From Candidatus Methanosphaera massiliense (GTDB lineage: Archaea > Methanobacteriota > Methanobacteria > Methanobacteriales > Methanobacteriaceae), in the NCBI RefSeq assembly GCF_028890305.1, contig NZ_JARBXM010000001.1, positions 903,501 to 967,500 on the forward strand: a stretch of DNA of 64,000 bases, given 5' to 3'. Of this stretch, positions 18,477 through 28,148 are shown in pieces (the stretch's first letter is position 1; the number at the start of each line of letters is the position of its first letter). A program made the translations under genes and the position numbers. The notes under the pieces were generated by a model. That model did not search any database. It was not told the DNA's origin and worked only from the letters and a program-made list of their open reading frames with translations.

Positions 18477-19349
18477 ATGGATATAGTATATAATCTATGT
18501 TTAGTTACTCTGATGGGATTTTTAGCAATCTTAGCTGGTATGTTTGAGGATTTGGAATCTGATGTAGCATCAACAAGTAATCCAAATTCTCAGGTTCAAC
18601 TAGCACCACAGGTAGGTAATTTACATAAATTATTTAACAGAGCAGTATCTGGAGAACCATTGCTTGTTGGTACAATGGCAACTATAGCTGGATCTATTAC
18701 TTATGTATTATTACAAATAAATCAACCAGTACTATTGTCAATATTATTAGCAACTATTATAACAACAATAATACAAGCTATTTTTTCAGTTACTTCATAC
18801 ATGGGACGTATAACAAGTCAAGCATTATATAATCAACCATTGTTTATGGATGTCATATATAAACATGTTCCTGTAGCTGCAGCACATGCTTTCATAAACT
18901 TATTTTCAATTACAACACTAGCTTATCTAATGATTTACGTCTTACAACCAGCAATTCCATTAACATTACCTATTGCAACATTGTTATTAGGTGTTTCATT
19001 AGGTTCTATCGGGTCTGCTGTTGGAGATATTCACTATGGTGCTGAAAAACTATATCAACATCATAAGTATGGTTCAGGAATACCTGTATCTGTTAATGGT
19101 GATATAACAACAAGAGATTCATTAGGTTCTAGAAATTCATTGGATGTAGTTAAATTCTGTTCTAAATTTGCTGGACCAATAACAGGGCTTTGTTTTGGAA
19201 TAATTATATTCCTTAATTTTTGGATATTCCTAGTTTTCGGAGTACAAATAGGATTAGTTGTAGGATTTATAATAGTTCTACTAATATTAGGATTAAATTA
19301 CTTATTAGAACGTAGGTCTCGTTCTATATATGGAGAATATGAAAAATAA
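18477..19349 (+). CDS. mtrE: Tetrahydromethanopterin S-methyltransferase subunit E
   Basis: MtrE is one of the membrane subunits of the sodium-pumping methyltransferase complex that moves methyl from H4MPT to coenzyme M. The 290-residue protein has about six hydrophobic segments and the conserved loop EDLESDVASTSNPNSQVQLA after the first one. The ATG at 18477 is chosen over one at 18429 because AGAGGT precedes it and the longer frame overlaps mcrC. It is first of the eight mtr genes in the standard order E-D-C-B-A-F-G-H. Confidence 0.95.
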   Translation: MDIVYNLCLVTLMGFLAILAGMFEDLESDVASTSNPNSQVQLAPQVGNLHKLFNRAVSGEPLLVGTMATIAGSITYVLLQINQPVLLSILLATIITTIIQAIFSVTSYMGRITSQALYNQPLFMDVIYKHVPVAAAHAFINLFSITTLAYLMIYVLQPAIPLTLPIATLLLGVSLGSIGSAVGDIHYGAEKLYQHHKYGSGIPVSVNGDITTRDSLGSRNSLDVVKFCSKFAGPITGLCFGIIIFLNFWIFLVFGVQIGLVVGFIIVLLILGLNYLLERRSRSIYGEYEK

Positions 19350-19366
19350 ATTGGAGATAAAATGAG

Positions 19367-20065
19367 ATGATGATTGAATTATTAATAAGTATAATAATAG
19401 GATCAACAATTATTGGTATAGGTGTTCATTTCATACCTGTAGGTGGTGCACCAGCTGCACTATCAACAACTGCTGGTATACCTACAGGAGCTCCAATGAT
19501 AACAATTGGAATGGGAATCACAGGAATATTAGCTGCTACAAGTGTTATTGGACAACCAGAATATATTATTATCATGTCTGGTGCAATAGGTTCCATGATA
19601 ATGATGGCAGTAACTATGCTATTTTCTAACATGATACATGTTTATGGTGTGGGAGTTCCACCAGCATCAGCCAACTTTGAAAAAGATCCAATCACAGGTT
19701 TCCAGCAAGAGCCGTATGTTAGTCCAGGTACAACAGGTCATGGAATACCAACAATATCATTCGTAAGTGGTTTGATTGGTTCATTTCTAGGTGGTGTCGG
19801 TGGTTCACTTGCATTTTGGGCAATATATAATGAATTAAATTTAAAACAAGTATATTCAACAATGGCATGTGGATCAGTATCAGCTATTTTAGCAATAATG
19901 TTATTCTTTGTTATTGCTGTTGTAGCATCATATAATATTGGTGGTACTATTCAGGGATTTTATGATAAGAAATTCAAATCAAAAATAATATCAGGTACTA
20001 TTTCATGTTTTATCATGTCTATTATATTAGCAGTAGTATATGCATTGATTTTAGGGGGTCTGTAG
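19367..20065 (+). CDS. mtrD: Tetrahydromethanopterin S-methyltransferase subunit D
   Basis: MtrD is an integral membrane subunit forming, with C and E, the sodium-conducting part of the complex. The 232-residue protein has about six hydrophobic segments and the typical loop HFIPVGGAPAALSTTAGIPTG after the first. GGAG lies ten bases ahead of the ATG at 19367; a second ATG is the next codon. Its stop codon directly abuts the mtrC start, which implies coupled translation. Confidence 0.95.
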   Translation: MMIELLISIIIGSTIIGIGVHFIPVGGAPAALSTTAGIPTGAPMITIGMGITGILAATSVIGQPEYIIIMSGAIGSMIMMAVTMLFSNMIHVYGVGVPPASANFEKDPITGFQQEPYVSPGTTGHGIPTISFVSGLIGSFLGGVGGSLAFWAIYNELNLKQVYSTMACGSVSAILAIMLFFVIAVVASYNIGGTIQGFYDKKFKSKIISGTISCFIMSIILAVVYALILGGL

Positions 20066-20854
20066 ATGGCTGATGATTTAATTCCACATCAGATTATAAC
20101 ACTAGTATCACTTGCCGGTGGTTTAATATGTATCTATGCAAGCAATATCTCATCAATTGGGGGTATTTTCTCAATCATAGCTACAATATTGGGTGTTGTT
20201 TATGGAACAAATACACTCAGACATGTGGGTAAGTATAGTTTAGGTACTGGAGTACCTTCTATTGTTTACATGTTAACTGCATGTGGTCTAATAAGTTCTA
20301 TTGTAGGTATTTCATTATCCCTGTTTGTAGATCAGTCAATGCTATTTCCAATAATTAGCGTAGTAATTGCTGGATTAATTGGTTTATCAATCTCATTAAT
20401 ATGTAAATACGTATTTAATATACAGGTTGAAATATTATCAAAATCTTTCATGTCTATTGCTATTGCTACTACAATCACTATAATGGCAATGTCAACACTA
20501 GTATTATCTTCTTCAGACGCTAATATGATATACCACTATGTTATAGAAAATGGGTTAATAATATTGTTTATGATTATAACAGTAATGGCTATACAAAATC
20601 CGTATAATTCATGCATGGGACCAAATGAAGACCAATATAGAACATTATCTCTAGCAATAGCTAATGCATTTTTAATGTTGATGGTTATTTCAATTATAAG
20701 TGTGGTTAGTAATGGTTATTGGTATGTTTATCTAGTGATATCACTTATCGGATGGATTATAAGTATTAGAAAATACTTCCAATACACTAAACAACAAGCA
20801 GCATCAGTAAGATGGTATGGATTATGGCCTAAAAATGATGAGGAGGAATTTTAA
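20066..20854 (+). CDS. mtrC: Tetrahydromethanopterin S-methyltransferase subunit C
   Basis: MtrC is the third multi-spanning subunit of the Mtr membrane sector. The 262-residue protein has about seven hydrophobic segments, a GVPSIVYMLTACGL stretch and a C-terminal RWYGLWPKNDEEEF tail. It starts immediately after mtrD with GGGGGT as ribosome site, and its last base is shared with the start codon of mtrB. Confidence 0.94.
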   Translation: MADDLIPHQIITLVSLAGGLICIYASNISSIGGIFSIIATILGVVYGTNTLRHVGKYSLGTGVPSIVYMLTACGLISSIVGISLSLFVDQSMLFPIISVVIAGLIGLSISLICKYVFNIQVEILSKSFMSIAIATTITIMAMSTLVLSSSDANMIYHYVIENGLIILFMIITVMAIQNPYNSCMGPNEDQYRTLSLAIANAFLMLMVISIISVVSNGYWYVYLVISLIGWIISIRKYFQYTKQQAASVRWYGLWPKNDEEEF

Positions 20855-21153
20855 TGGTTGATAACTCAAAAGTTATAATTGATGATGACCTTGTTATGGA
20901 TGTTAATACTGGAGTCATTGGGTCTAAATCAAGTATAAAATCAGAGGGAGTATCATTTCCAATAGATGATGTTATATCTGAAATCGATAGATTAGAAAGT
21001 GCAATAGATGATTTGGAATCCTCCTTAGATTCTAGGACAACATCTAATTTATCAGAAAATAATAGGAATGGAGTATATAGAAAAGCAGGATTATTAACAA
21101 ATGTGGTTATAGGAGTAATAATTGCATTGATAATATTAATATTAATAGTCTAA
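20854..21153 (+). CDS. mtrB: Tetrahydromethanopterin S-methyltransferase subunit B
   Basis: MtrB is a small single-span subunit. The 99-residue protein has an acidic soluble part with an IDRLESAIDDLESSL coiled-coil-like stretch and one C-terminal membrane helix (about residues 79-99). The start overlaps the mtrC stop (TAATG) and has GAGGAGG upstream. Confidence 0.93.
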   Translation: MVDNSKVIIDDDLVMDVNTGVIGSKSSIKSEGVSFPIDDVISEIDRLESAIDDLESSLDSRTTSNLSENNRNGVYRKAGLLTNVVIGVIIALIILILIV

Positions 21154-21170
21154 TATAGGAGGAAAGTACT

Positions 21171-21932
21171 TTGGTAGAAGATATGGAAGTTGTACAAGGT
21201 TGGCCTCTAGAAACTGGAGATTATGATGTTGGTGATTCTAGTAGTCCAGTAGCAGTTGTATCATTGGGTTCAAAAATGAATGAAGAACTTGTAAATGCTG
21301 GAGCTGCTATTGCAGGACCATTACATACAGAAAATCTAGGAATAGAAAAATTTGTTGCAAATGTTATTTCTAATTCAAATATTCGTTATGTTGTGATATG
21401 TGGTTCAGAAGTACAGGGTCATATAACTGGTAAAACTGTTGAGGCTTTATATGAAAATGGTATTGATTCTGATAAGAAATCTATCATAGGTTCACCTGGA
21501 GCAATACCTTTTGTGGAAAATTTATCTGTTGAAGCAGTAGAGCGATTTCAAAGACAAGTGTCTCTTATCAGTATGATAGATAATGAGAATTTAGATGAAA
21601 TATCTGCTAAGATACAGGAATGTATAGATGAAGATCCTGAAGTTTTTCCTGAGGAACCGATGGTTGTTGAGTTAAGTGAATCTGAGGAAGATGAAGAAAT
21701 AGAAGAGGATGAAGTTGAATATAGTTCTCAGGGAACAGGTAATGTTGATTCATCAGCTTTAAGATTACTTGAAATAGAAGACCGTATAAGGTTAATGAAT
21801 AATGAAGTTAAGGAAATTGGCAGTCTTGAGAAAATAAATTCAGGGTATTATGCAGGAAAAATAGAGGGTATAGTTCTTGGTTTTATATTAACCTTAATCC
21901 TTCTAATTGTAATAATGATAGGTTGGGTTTAA
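21171..21932 (+). CDS. mtrA: Tetrahydromethanopterin S-methyltransferase subunit A (corrinoid subunit), TTG start
   Basis: MtrA carries the cobamide that is methylated and demethylated in each cycle. The 253-residue protein has the corrinoid-binding domain with AIAGPLHTENLGIEKF, whose histidine is the usual lower cobalt ligand. An acidic linker and a C-terminal membrane helix (about residues 230-252) follow. The AGGAGG at 21157-21162 is eight bases from TTG at 21171 but twenty from the first ATG (21183), so TTG is the likely start. Confidence 0.94.
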   Translation: MVEDMEVVQGWPLETGDYDVGDSSSPVAVVSLGSKMNEELVNAGAAIAGPLHTENLGIEKFVANVISNSNIRYVVICGSEVQGHITGKTVEALYENGIDSDKKSIIGSPGAIPFVENLSVEAVERFQRQVSLISMIDNENLDEISAKIQECIDEDPEVFPEEPMVVELSESEEDEEIEEDEVEYSSQGTGNVDSSALRLLEIEDRIRLMNNEVKEIGSLEKINSGYYAGKIEGIVLGFILTLILLIVIMIGWV

Positions 21933-21933
21933 T

Positions 21934-22122
21934 ATGAAAAAGACAATGAACAATATTGGTGAATTGGTAGATTCAATAGAGTATAGAGCCCAGTTAATTG
22001 GAAGAAACCAAAGATTAATTAGTGGTGTGGAGAGTACTCGTATAAGTGGTATATTAATTGGATTTATATGTACATTAATCATTGTAGGTATACCTATATT
22101 ATACTATAGTGGGGGCTTTTAA
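21934..22122 (+). CDS. mtrF: Tetrahydromethanopterin S-methyltransferase subunit F
   Basis: MtrF is a short subunit with a soluble segment related to the MtrA N-terminal region and one membrane helix. The 62-residue product shows IGELVDSIEYRAQLIGRNQRL then a hydrophobic helix at about residues 38-58. It starts one base after the mtrA stop, with an alternative ATG at 21946. Confidence 0.92.
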   Translation: MKKTMNNIGELVDSIEYRAQLIGRNQRLISGVESTRISGILIGFICTLIIVGIPILYYSGGF

Positions 22123-22316
22123 TGTCTGATAATATAAAAGAAGATCTTGAACAAATTAATGAACGTTTAGATAAGTTAGAGGAAAGACTAGAAGAGTCTC
22201 ATGGTGAATTTTCTCAGAAAACTGGAAAAAGTATTGGAAGAGATATAGGATTTTTATATGGTATAATAATAGCACTAATTGTAGTGATTATATTAATGAA
22301 ACTCACAATAATTTAG
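22122..22316 (+). CDS. mtrG: Tetrahydromethanopterin S-methyltransferase subunit G
   Basis: MtrG is a small single-span subunit. The 64-residue product has a charged helical LEQINERLDKLEERLEES segment, a GKSIGRDIGFLYG turn and a C-terminal membrane helix. Its ATG overlaps the mtrF stop (TAATG). Confidence 0.93.
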   Translation: MSDNIKEDLEQINERLDKLEERLEESHGEFSQKTGKSIGRDIGFLYGIIIALIVVIILMKLTII

Positions 22317-22358
22317 GGTAAAAGACTTAGAAGTAATTATTTAAAAAGGAGCATTTTC

Positions 22359-23291
22359 ATGTTTAAATTTGAACAAAAACAAGAAGTATTTGATGTTTAT
22401 GGTGTAAAGATAGGTGGACAGCCTGGTGAATATCCAACTGTATTAGCAGGTACAATTTTTTATGCTGGTCATAATATTATATCTGATGAGAATAAGGGAA
22501 TTTTTGACAAGGATAAGGCAGAAACTCTATTAAATACTATGGATGAAATGACAGATTTAACAGGAAATCCTAATATAGTACAAATATTCGGAGCAACACC
22601 TGAAGCTTTACTTAAATATATAGATTTTGTAACATCAATATCTGACGCACCATTTCTTATAGATTCAACATCAGCAGATGCAAGAATAGCCGGAGCAAAA
22701 CATGTAACAGAATCAGGATTAGCAGAAAGAACCATATATAACTCTATAAACATGTCCATAGACACGGAAGAAATCGAAGCAATAACAAACTCAGACATAA
22801 CCTCATCAATAATACTAGGATTTAATCCAACTCAACCAGGTGTTGAAGGAAAAATAGAATTATGGGACAATGGAGCAGGTATTCTAGAAAAAGGATTACT
22901 GGAAATAGCTGATGATTGTGGTATATTCAAACCTTTAATGGATGTTGCAGTAACACCTCTAGGACAAGGAGGAGGAAGTGCAATAAAAGCAACAATAAAT
23001 GAGAAAAGTAAATGGGGTTATCCTGCTGGTAGTGGAGTACATAATGTACCATCAGCATGGGATTGGATTAAAAAATATAAAAAGGAATATCCTGAAGTAT
23101 GGCCTGTATGTGATGTAGGAGCTAACATTGTCCAGCAAATGGCTGGTGGAGACTTTGTATTATTCGGTCCAATAGAAAATACTAGAAAAGCATTCACAGC
23201 ATGTGCAATGACAGACATGTTTATAGCTGAGGCTAACGAGGCAATAGGCATTAATCCAATAGATTCACATCCATATAAAAATTTATTATGA
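22359..23291 (+). CDS. mtrH: Tetrahydromethanopterin S-methyltransferase subunit H
   Basis: MtrH is the peripheral, TIM-barrel subunit that transfers methyl from methyl-H4MPT to the MtrA cobamide. The 310-residue protein has the family signature KIGGQPGEYPTVLAGTIFY near residue 17 and VTPLGQGGGSAIKA near residue 207. AAAAAGGAGC precedes the ATG. It ends the mtr genes, and the next gene starts five bases on. Confidence 0.95.
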   Translation: MFKFEQKQEVFDVYGVKIGGQPGEYPTVLAGTIFYAGHNIISDENKGIFDKDKAETLLNTMDEMTDLTGNPNIVQIFGATPEALLKYIDFVTSISDAPFLIDSTSADARIAGAKHVTESGLAERTIYNSINMSIDTEEIEAITNSDITSSIILGFNPTQPGVEGKIELWDNGAGILEKGLLEIADDCGIFKPLMDVAVTPLGQGGGSAIKATINEKSKWGYPAGSGVHNVPSAWDWIKKYKKEYPEVWPVCDVGANIVQQMAGGDFVLFGPIENTRKAFTACAMTDMFIAEANEAIGINPIDSHPYKNLL

Positions 23292-23295
23292 TACT

Positions 23296-24669
23296 ATGAC
23301 ACTAGATAAAGTTACAATACCTAGAATATCACCTAACGATATAAAGGACCAATTCTTCACAGTTTTATCAGTAGAACTAGGAAATACAACTATTAAGTCT
23401 ATAATTATGACTACAAATATTAAAACTAATAAGAATTATCAGTTGAATAAGATGGTACGTTTAACTAGGGATATAAGACTGCCATCACCATCAGAGGAAA
23501 TATTCGGTCATACAATATGGGATAAACCGTTATCAAAAGAAGCTATAGAAGAAGCAATATCAAGCATAATTCTTGATTCATTAGCTGAAATCAATTTATC
23601 TGTAAGTGATTTGGACTTTGTAGTTAGATCAACAGGTGTTGTTGCTATTTCTGGTTTATCTAGTGAAGTAGGATCTATTATCAAAGCATTATCCGATGGT
23701 TGTTTGAAGGCAGGAGTTAAACCTGCACAAATGACTGCCCCATTTTCTATAAATAATATTCCAAAACATATACGTAAATTCTCATTTTTTAATAATATAC
23801 AGTTTGATGGATCAGTTGTCAGTGTATCTTCACCAGAATCAATAGGCAGAGTCGCTAATGAGATGGAGGGGGAATTAGTTACAGCTGGTTTAAAGCTTGC
23901 TAGTAAAGGTTCTGTGATAGATTATCGTAATCCTGTGATATCTGTGGATATGGGGACTACTCTTGCCGGACAAGTGATTGATAATCATAAACCTTATGCA
24001 AGTTTAACCTGTAATTATGTTGGACTGGCTGGCGGTATCTCTGATATTATTTTGAGAGATTGTGAAATTATAGAAGATAATCATTCAACAATTGACTTAA
24101 CATTTACTGAAAATAATAATGGATATGATGAGGTATTGTTACATGAAAATACTCTTAAATTACATGAATATATTGATATCATGGAAGTTCCTCCGGAAGT
24201 TAATGAATTTGGTTCTGTTGCTGTAGATTCCACGAAGATAAAACAATCAAAAATCAAAGTTATAGGTTCAAGAATTAATAATACCGAAAAATTAGTAGAT
24301 ACATTTAATAACATAATAGAAAACTTTGATAACAATCAGGTCATGTTACAAATAGATGATATGTATGCATTTTTAATAAAACGGTTAATGGATAAAACTA
24401 ATGAATTAAATCTCATAAAACAAGATACAACACTAGGAATAACTGGAAGAGCAGGAATAACAGGATATAAACCTTATTTCATAGAACAATATTTGAAAGA
24501 AGATTTTGATAATATTTTATTTGCACAGGACGGATTAGCATTAGGTGCATTAATGATGGCAAGATGTATGAATTCCTTAGGTACGCCATCTAATCCAGTA
24601 GGCGGATCTAGAAGGGGCATGTGTATAATGCAGCAAAGAATTAAAAATAATAAAATAAGAAAATTCTGA
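23296..24669 (+). CDS. mmp14: Methanogenesis marker protein 14 (Mmp14)
   Basis: This methanogen-specific protein has an actin/Hsp70-like ATPase pattern, with phosphate-loop-like SVELGNTTIKSII near residue 25 and VDMGTTLAGQVID near residue 220. The length is 457 aa. Its function is unknown, but the gene is regularly linked to mtr and here starts four bases after mtrH, so it is very likely part of the operon. It converges on htpX with a 15-base gap and no separate terminator. Confidence 0.85.
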   Translation: MTLDKVTIPRISPNDIKDQFFTVLSVELGNTTIKSIIMTTNIKTNKNYQLNKMVRLTRDIRLPSPSEEIFGHTIWDKPLSKEAIEEAISSIILDSLAEINLSVSDLDFVVRSTGVVAISGLSSEVGSIIKALSDGCLKAGVKPAQMTAPFSINNIPKHIRKFSFFNNIQFDGSVVSVSSPESIGRVANEMEGELVTAGLKLASKGSVIDYRNPVISVDMGTTLAGQVIDNHKPYASLTCNYVGLAGGISDIILRDCEIIEDNHSTIDLTFTENNNGYDEVLLHENTLKLHEYIDIMEVPPEVNEFGSVAVDSTKIKQSKIKVIGSRINNTEKLVDTFNNIIENFDNNQVMLQIDDMYAFLIKRLMDKTNELNLIKQDTTLGITGRAGITGYKPYFIEQYLKEDFDNILFAQDGLALGALMMARCMNSLGTPSNPVGGSRRGMCIMQQRIKNNKIRKF

Positions 24670-24684
24670 TAGAACTTAATGTTG

Positions 24685-25554
24685 TTAGTATTGTTGGCTA
24701 ACAGCCATTCCTTCTAATCTTTTTATTCTATCAGCTGTACTTGGATGAGTTGAAAATAATTTCTGTAATGCACCACCTATATTAGTAAGTGGATTTATTA
24801 TAAACATATGTGCATCTGTTGATTTAGCATCAGTCATAGGCATATTAATATTAGCAAATTCTAGTTTTCTAAGTGCCTCTGCTAAAGCATGAGGATTACC
24901 ACATATCTGGGCACCAGTTGCATCAGCCTTGTATTCACGTGATCTGCTAATAGATAACTGTATTAATGTTGCAGCTATCGGACCAAGAATTGCTATTAAT
25001 AATGATCCTAAAATACTACCTGCATCATCATCGATTGCGAAAAATACTGCATATCTTCCCCAGTCAGCAATAGCTACAATCATACCTGCAAGGGTTGCTG
25101 CCACAGAACTTATTAGAATATCTCTGTTTTTTATATGTCCTAGTTCGTGTGATAATACTCCACGTAACTCGTCTTCGTTTAGTATTTGAAGAAGGGCTGT
25201 TGTAACTGCTACTGCTGCGTGACTTTGATTACGTCCTGTTGCAAAAGCATTAGGAGTATTAGACTCGATTATTGCTACTCTTGGTTTTTTAATGCCTGCC
25301 TGATTTGATAGTTCACCAATGATTCTATGAAGATTTGGTGCTTCTTGCTCTGACACAATACGTGCATTATATGAGGATAATGCAATTTTATCAGAATAGA
25401 AATATGATACGAAATTCATAATAATTGCAAATATAAATCCTATGAAGATACCAAAACTACCTAAGCTAAAAATACTTCCGATAGCTCCACAGACTACTAC
25501 AAGTATTGCAGACATTATTCCTAATAATAATGCTGTTTTCAGATTTTCTAACAT
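24685..25554 (-). CDS. htpX: HtpX-type M48 membrane zinc metalloprotease
   Basis: HtpX degrades damaged membrane proteins. The zinc motif HELGH is at residues 136-140, and the third ligand is in SREYKADATGA near residue 213. Two N-terminal and two central hydrophobic segments give the usual topology with a cytoplasmic active site. The length (289 aa) is normal. A CTTATAAATTT box at about 25602-25612 (minus strand) may be its promoter. Confidence 0.93.
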   Translation of the reverse strand: MLENLKTALLLGIMSAILVVVCGAIGSIFSLGSFGIFIGFIFAIIMNFVSYFYSDKIALSSYNARIVSEQEAPNLHRIIGELSNQAGIKKPRVAIIESNTPNAFATGRNQSHAAVAVTTALLQILNEDELRGVLSHELGHIKNRDILISSVAATLAGMIVAIADWGRYAVFFAIDDDAGSILGSLLIAILGPIAATLIQLSISRSREYKADATGAQICGNPHALAEALRKLEFANINMPMTDAKSTDAHMFIINPLTNIGGALQKLFSTHPSTADRIKRLEGMAVSQQY

Positions 25555-25747
25555 TTTTATTTCTGTCCTTAATTATTTTTTTGTATTTACTTCAAACTCT
25601 TAAAAATTTATAAGTGTTCCTATATATAGTTTTTTAAATCATCATATTAATATTATATATAATATTCTATTTTTCCAATTAAACGGTCTTATTAATTTTA
25701 TATTAAGTAGGAATAAATATAATATTAAATAAACTTGGAAGTATAAC

Positions 25748-26344
25748 ATGACAACGGCGTTAGTAATGGCTGGTGGAAAAGGCAGTAGAATGGATTCCGA
25801 TTGTGAGAAACCTATGATTAAAGTTAAGGGTAAGCCAATGGTTACACATGTATTAGATGCTTTAACAAGTTCTAAATATATAGATAAAATTATTGTAGCT
25901 GTGAGTCCTAACACTCCTTTCACTGAGAAATATCTGGAAGATTTCCCAGTTATAATAATAAAAACTAAAGGTAATGGATATGTGGAAGATTTGTCAGATA
26001 TTCTTTCTGACAGAAAATATGTTGAGGAAGATGAAGTTGTAATGACTCTTGTAGCAGATTTACCTTTTATAACTTCAGAACATATAGACGACGTGTTAGA
26101 TCATTATTATGATAGGGATAAACCTGCTATGTGTGTTTCAGTACCAGCAAATTTATTTGATAAGTATAATTTAACTCCAACATTAGTCTTTGAGGGATTA
26201 GTACCTACAGGTGTTAATGTAGTGTTAGCTAATACTAAGGAACAAGATCAAACAATCTATATATCAAATAGTGTAGAATTAGCTTTTAATGTTAATACAC
26301 TTGATGATTTAGATATCTCTAATCATCATGCTAAGAAGGAGTAA
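25748..26344 (+). CDS. cobY: Adenosylcobinamide-phosphate guanylyltransferase CobY
   Basis: CobY activates adenosylcobinamide phosphate with GTP in cobamide assembly. The nucleotide-binding motif ALVMAGGKGSRM is at the N-terminus and KPMIKVKGKPM follows, as in the archaeal GTP-specific branch of nucleotidyltransferases. LVADLPF supplies the metal-binding aspartate. The length is 198 aa. Mtr and methanol-specific methyltransferases need cobamide, which explains a place near mtr. MobA-like guanylyltransferase is the alternative; the archaeal CobY assignment is preferred. Confidence 0.85.
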   Translation: MTTALVMAGGKGSRMDSDCEKPMIKVKGKPMVTHVLDALTSSKYIDKIIVAVSPNTPFTEKYLEDFPVIIIKTKGNGYVEDLSDILSDRKYVEEDEVVMTLVADLPFITSEHIDDVLDHYYDRDKPAMCVSVPANLFDKYNLTPTLVFEGLVPTGVNVVLANTKEQDQTIYISNSVELAFNVNTLDDLDISNHHAKKE

Positions 26345-26443
26345 GTTATTATATTAATAAGTTATATATAGTTTTAAAAATAAAGATATTAGTAATTATT
26401 ATTACCAATAGGTAACTTGTTAAAATACGTTTAGGTGGACATA

Positions 26444-26713
26444 ATGGCAAAAGAAAGGGAATTAATAAAAGGCGAAGAAAAATTATGGGCAGATATCAGA
26501 GGATATCAAGTTGCAACAAGTAGTGCACGTATTCTAGGAGAACTAGAAGAATTAACTATCGATGAAAAAACTGGTAAAATTACAGATATTATCATAAAAA
26601 CAGACAGTGAAAGAAATGTTAATGTTAAAGGTGCTAAACGTAATGGCGACTTGTTAATTGTTCCATTTGGTAAAGTTGAAAAAGTCGGTGAATTTATTAT
26701 TATCTCTGGATAA
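26444..26713 (+). CDS. PRC-barrel domain protein
   Basis: This 89-residue protein is a single PRC-barrel, with VATSSARILGELEELTIDEKTGKITDI typical of the small archaeal forms. PRC-barrels act in RNA processing or as assembly domains; CdpB-type PRC proteins take part in archaeal cell division. No direct evidence selects a role here. The ATG at 26444 with AGGTGG upstream is preferred to GTG at 26435. It is monocistronic. Confidence 0.85.
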   Translation: MAKERELIKGEEKLWADIRGYQVATSSARILGELEELTIDEKTGKITDIIIKTDSERNVNVKGAKRNGDLLIVPFGKVEKVGEFIIISG

Positions 26714-26750
26714 TAACACTATGGGAAAAGAATAATCTATTTGAGGGTTA

Positions 26751-26765
26751 TTTTTTCTTTTTTTT
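26751..26765 (+). terminator. T-run terminator after the PRC-barrel gene
   Basis: TTTTTTCTTTTTTTT follows the stop codon by about 38 bases. Confidence 0.5.
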
Positions 26766-26897
26766 ATTATATATTAGAGCTATTTTATATACGAAATTTC
26801 TTATCTATTTTTTATCATATTAACTTAAAGAATTGTTTATTATTTTTTTCATGTAAATATTAATGTAAAATTAGTTAATCTATTTTTTTTTAAATAA

Positions 26898-26913
26898 TAA
26901 AAAAAGAGGGAGG
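26898..26913 (-). terminator. C-rich plus U-run terminator of sufCB
   Basis: The minus strand reads CCTCCCTCTTTTTTTA about 17 bases after the sufB stop codon. Confidence 0.6.
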
Positions 26914-26929
26914 TTAATTATTTTTAGGA

Positions 26930-28147
26930 TTACATTCCTTCCATACTCATATCCATGAGTTTTTTGGTTTCTTGAGCTAATTTATCTGGTAATCCTTTAA
27001 TATCAATATCAAGGAATCCTCTTACAATCATTGATGCAGCTTCATCTTCTGTTAATCCTCTAGCCATTAGATATTGGATTTCATCTTCAGCTATTTTACC
27101 TACAGCAGCTTCGTGTGATAATTCCATGTTTGTAGATTCTCCTCTTAGTTCAGGTACTGAATATATTTTTGAGTCATCAGATAATATTAATCCCATACAT
27201 TCAAGGTGTCCCCGTACATCTGGTGATTTACCTAATAAATCTCCTCTGGTGTATATTGTAGAGTTATCTTCAGATATTGCTCTTGTAATCATTTCTGATT
27301 GGGAGTTTTCTCCAGATAATACTGTTCTGGATCCTTGGTCAATTAATGAATCTTCTTTTCCTGCTAATATTGATTGGAAGAATACTTTACAGTTTTTACC
27401 ATTTGCGTATGCTGTTGGGTATGCTTGTAAGTTTCTTACTGGATGTGCTAGTATGTAGTTTGAGATGTATGTACTGTTATCATCCATTATAACTCCAGTT
27501 CTTGGTCTTACATCTACTTCTTTTGCCCAGTTGTGTACCATGGTGAATGTTACTTTTGCTCCTTTTTTAAGGTAGAATTCTGATACACCTATGTGTGCTG
27601 CATTGTCTACGTGTGTTGCTGTTGAACAGCCTGTGATGATATTTATTTCAGAATTTTCTTCAGCAATAATTATGTTGTGTGCAGTTTGTCTTACTTCATC
27701 ATCACCAATATACATACATGCTTGTATAGGTATGTCTAATTTAGTGTTAGGTTCACTTCTTATGAAGTATCCACTTCTTGCACCTAACTCTGTTGTAGCA
27801 GTATATTTATCTGCATCTACCTGTACTGCTTTCCACATGTAATCTTTTAACCAGTCATATTTATCCAGTGCTTGTGCTGTTCCCATTACTTCTACACCAG
27901 GGAACATGTTATTTACAAATATTTCTGATTGGTCCATTTGTAGGAATGATGCTGCTCTTCCTTTTTCATCAGTTTCCATTCCAACACTGTTTAATGTTTT
28001 TTGGTCATCTTTGGTTAAATCTTCTAATGAATCGATGTGGTCGTATTGTCCTACATCTGCTGCTTCAAATTCATCTAAATCTACATCAGCACCAACGGAT
28101 GCTTTTTTGTCTATTGCTTTTTCTGCTCTGTCTTTAAATGAAACCAT
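26930..28147 (-). CDS. sufB: SufB/SufD family Fe-S cluster assembly scaffold
   Basis: This is the beta-helix scaffold of the minimal archaeal SufBC system, which assembles Fe-S clusters with the SufC ATPase. The 405-residue protein has the family core NIITGCSTATHVDNAAHIGVSEFYLKKGAKVTFTMVHNW (split here by position, about residues 195-232) and the late SHEAAVGKI segment. The ATG at 28147 is chosen because GGAGAT lies just upstream, inside the last codons of sufC. A longer frame from 28162 would overlap sufC further. No sufS or sufE is adjacent. Confidence 0.9.
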   Translation of the reverse strand: MVSFKDRAEKAIDKKASVGADVDLDEFEAADVGQYDHIDSLEDLTKDDQKTLNSVGMETDEKGRAASFLQMDQSEIFVNNMFPGVEVMGTAQALDKYDWLKDYMWKAVQVDADKYTATTELGARSGYFIRSEPNTKLDIPIQACMYIGDDEVRQTAHNIIIAEENSEINIITGCSTATHVDNAAHIGVSEFYLKKGAKVTFTMVHNWAKEVDVRPRTGVIMDDNSTYISNYILAHPVRNLQAYPTAYANGKNCKVFFQSILAGKEDSLIDQGSRTVLSGENSQSEMITRAISEDNSTIYTRGDLLGKSPDVRGHLECMGLILSDDSKIYSVPELRGESTNMELSHEAAVGKIAEDEIQYLMARGLTEDEAASMIVRGFLDIDIKGLPDKLAQETKKLMDMSMEGM

Positions 28148-28148
28148 T

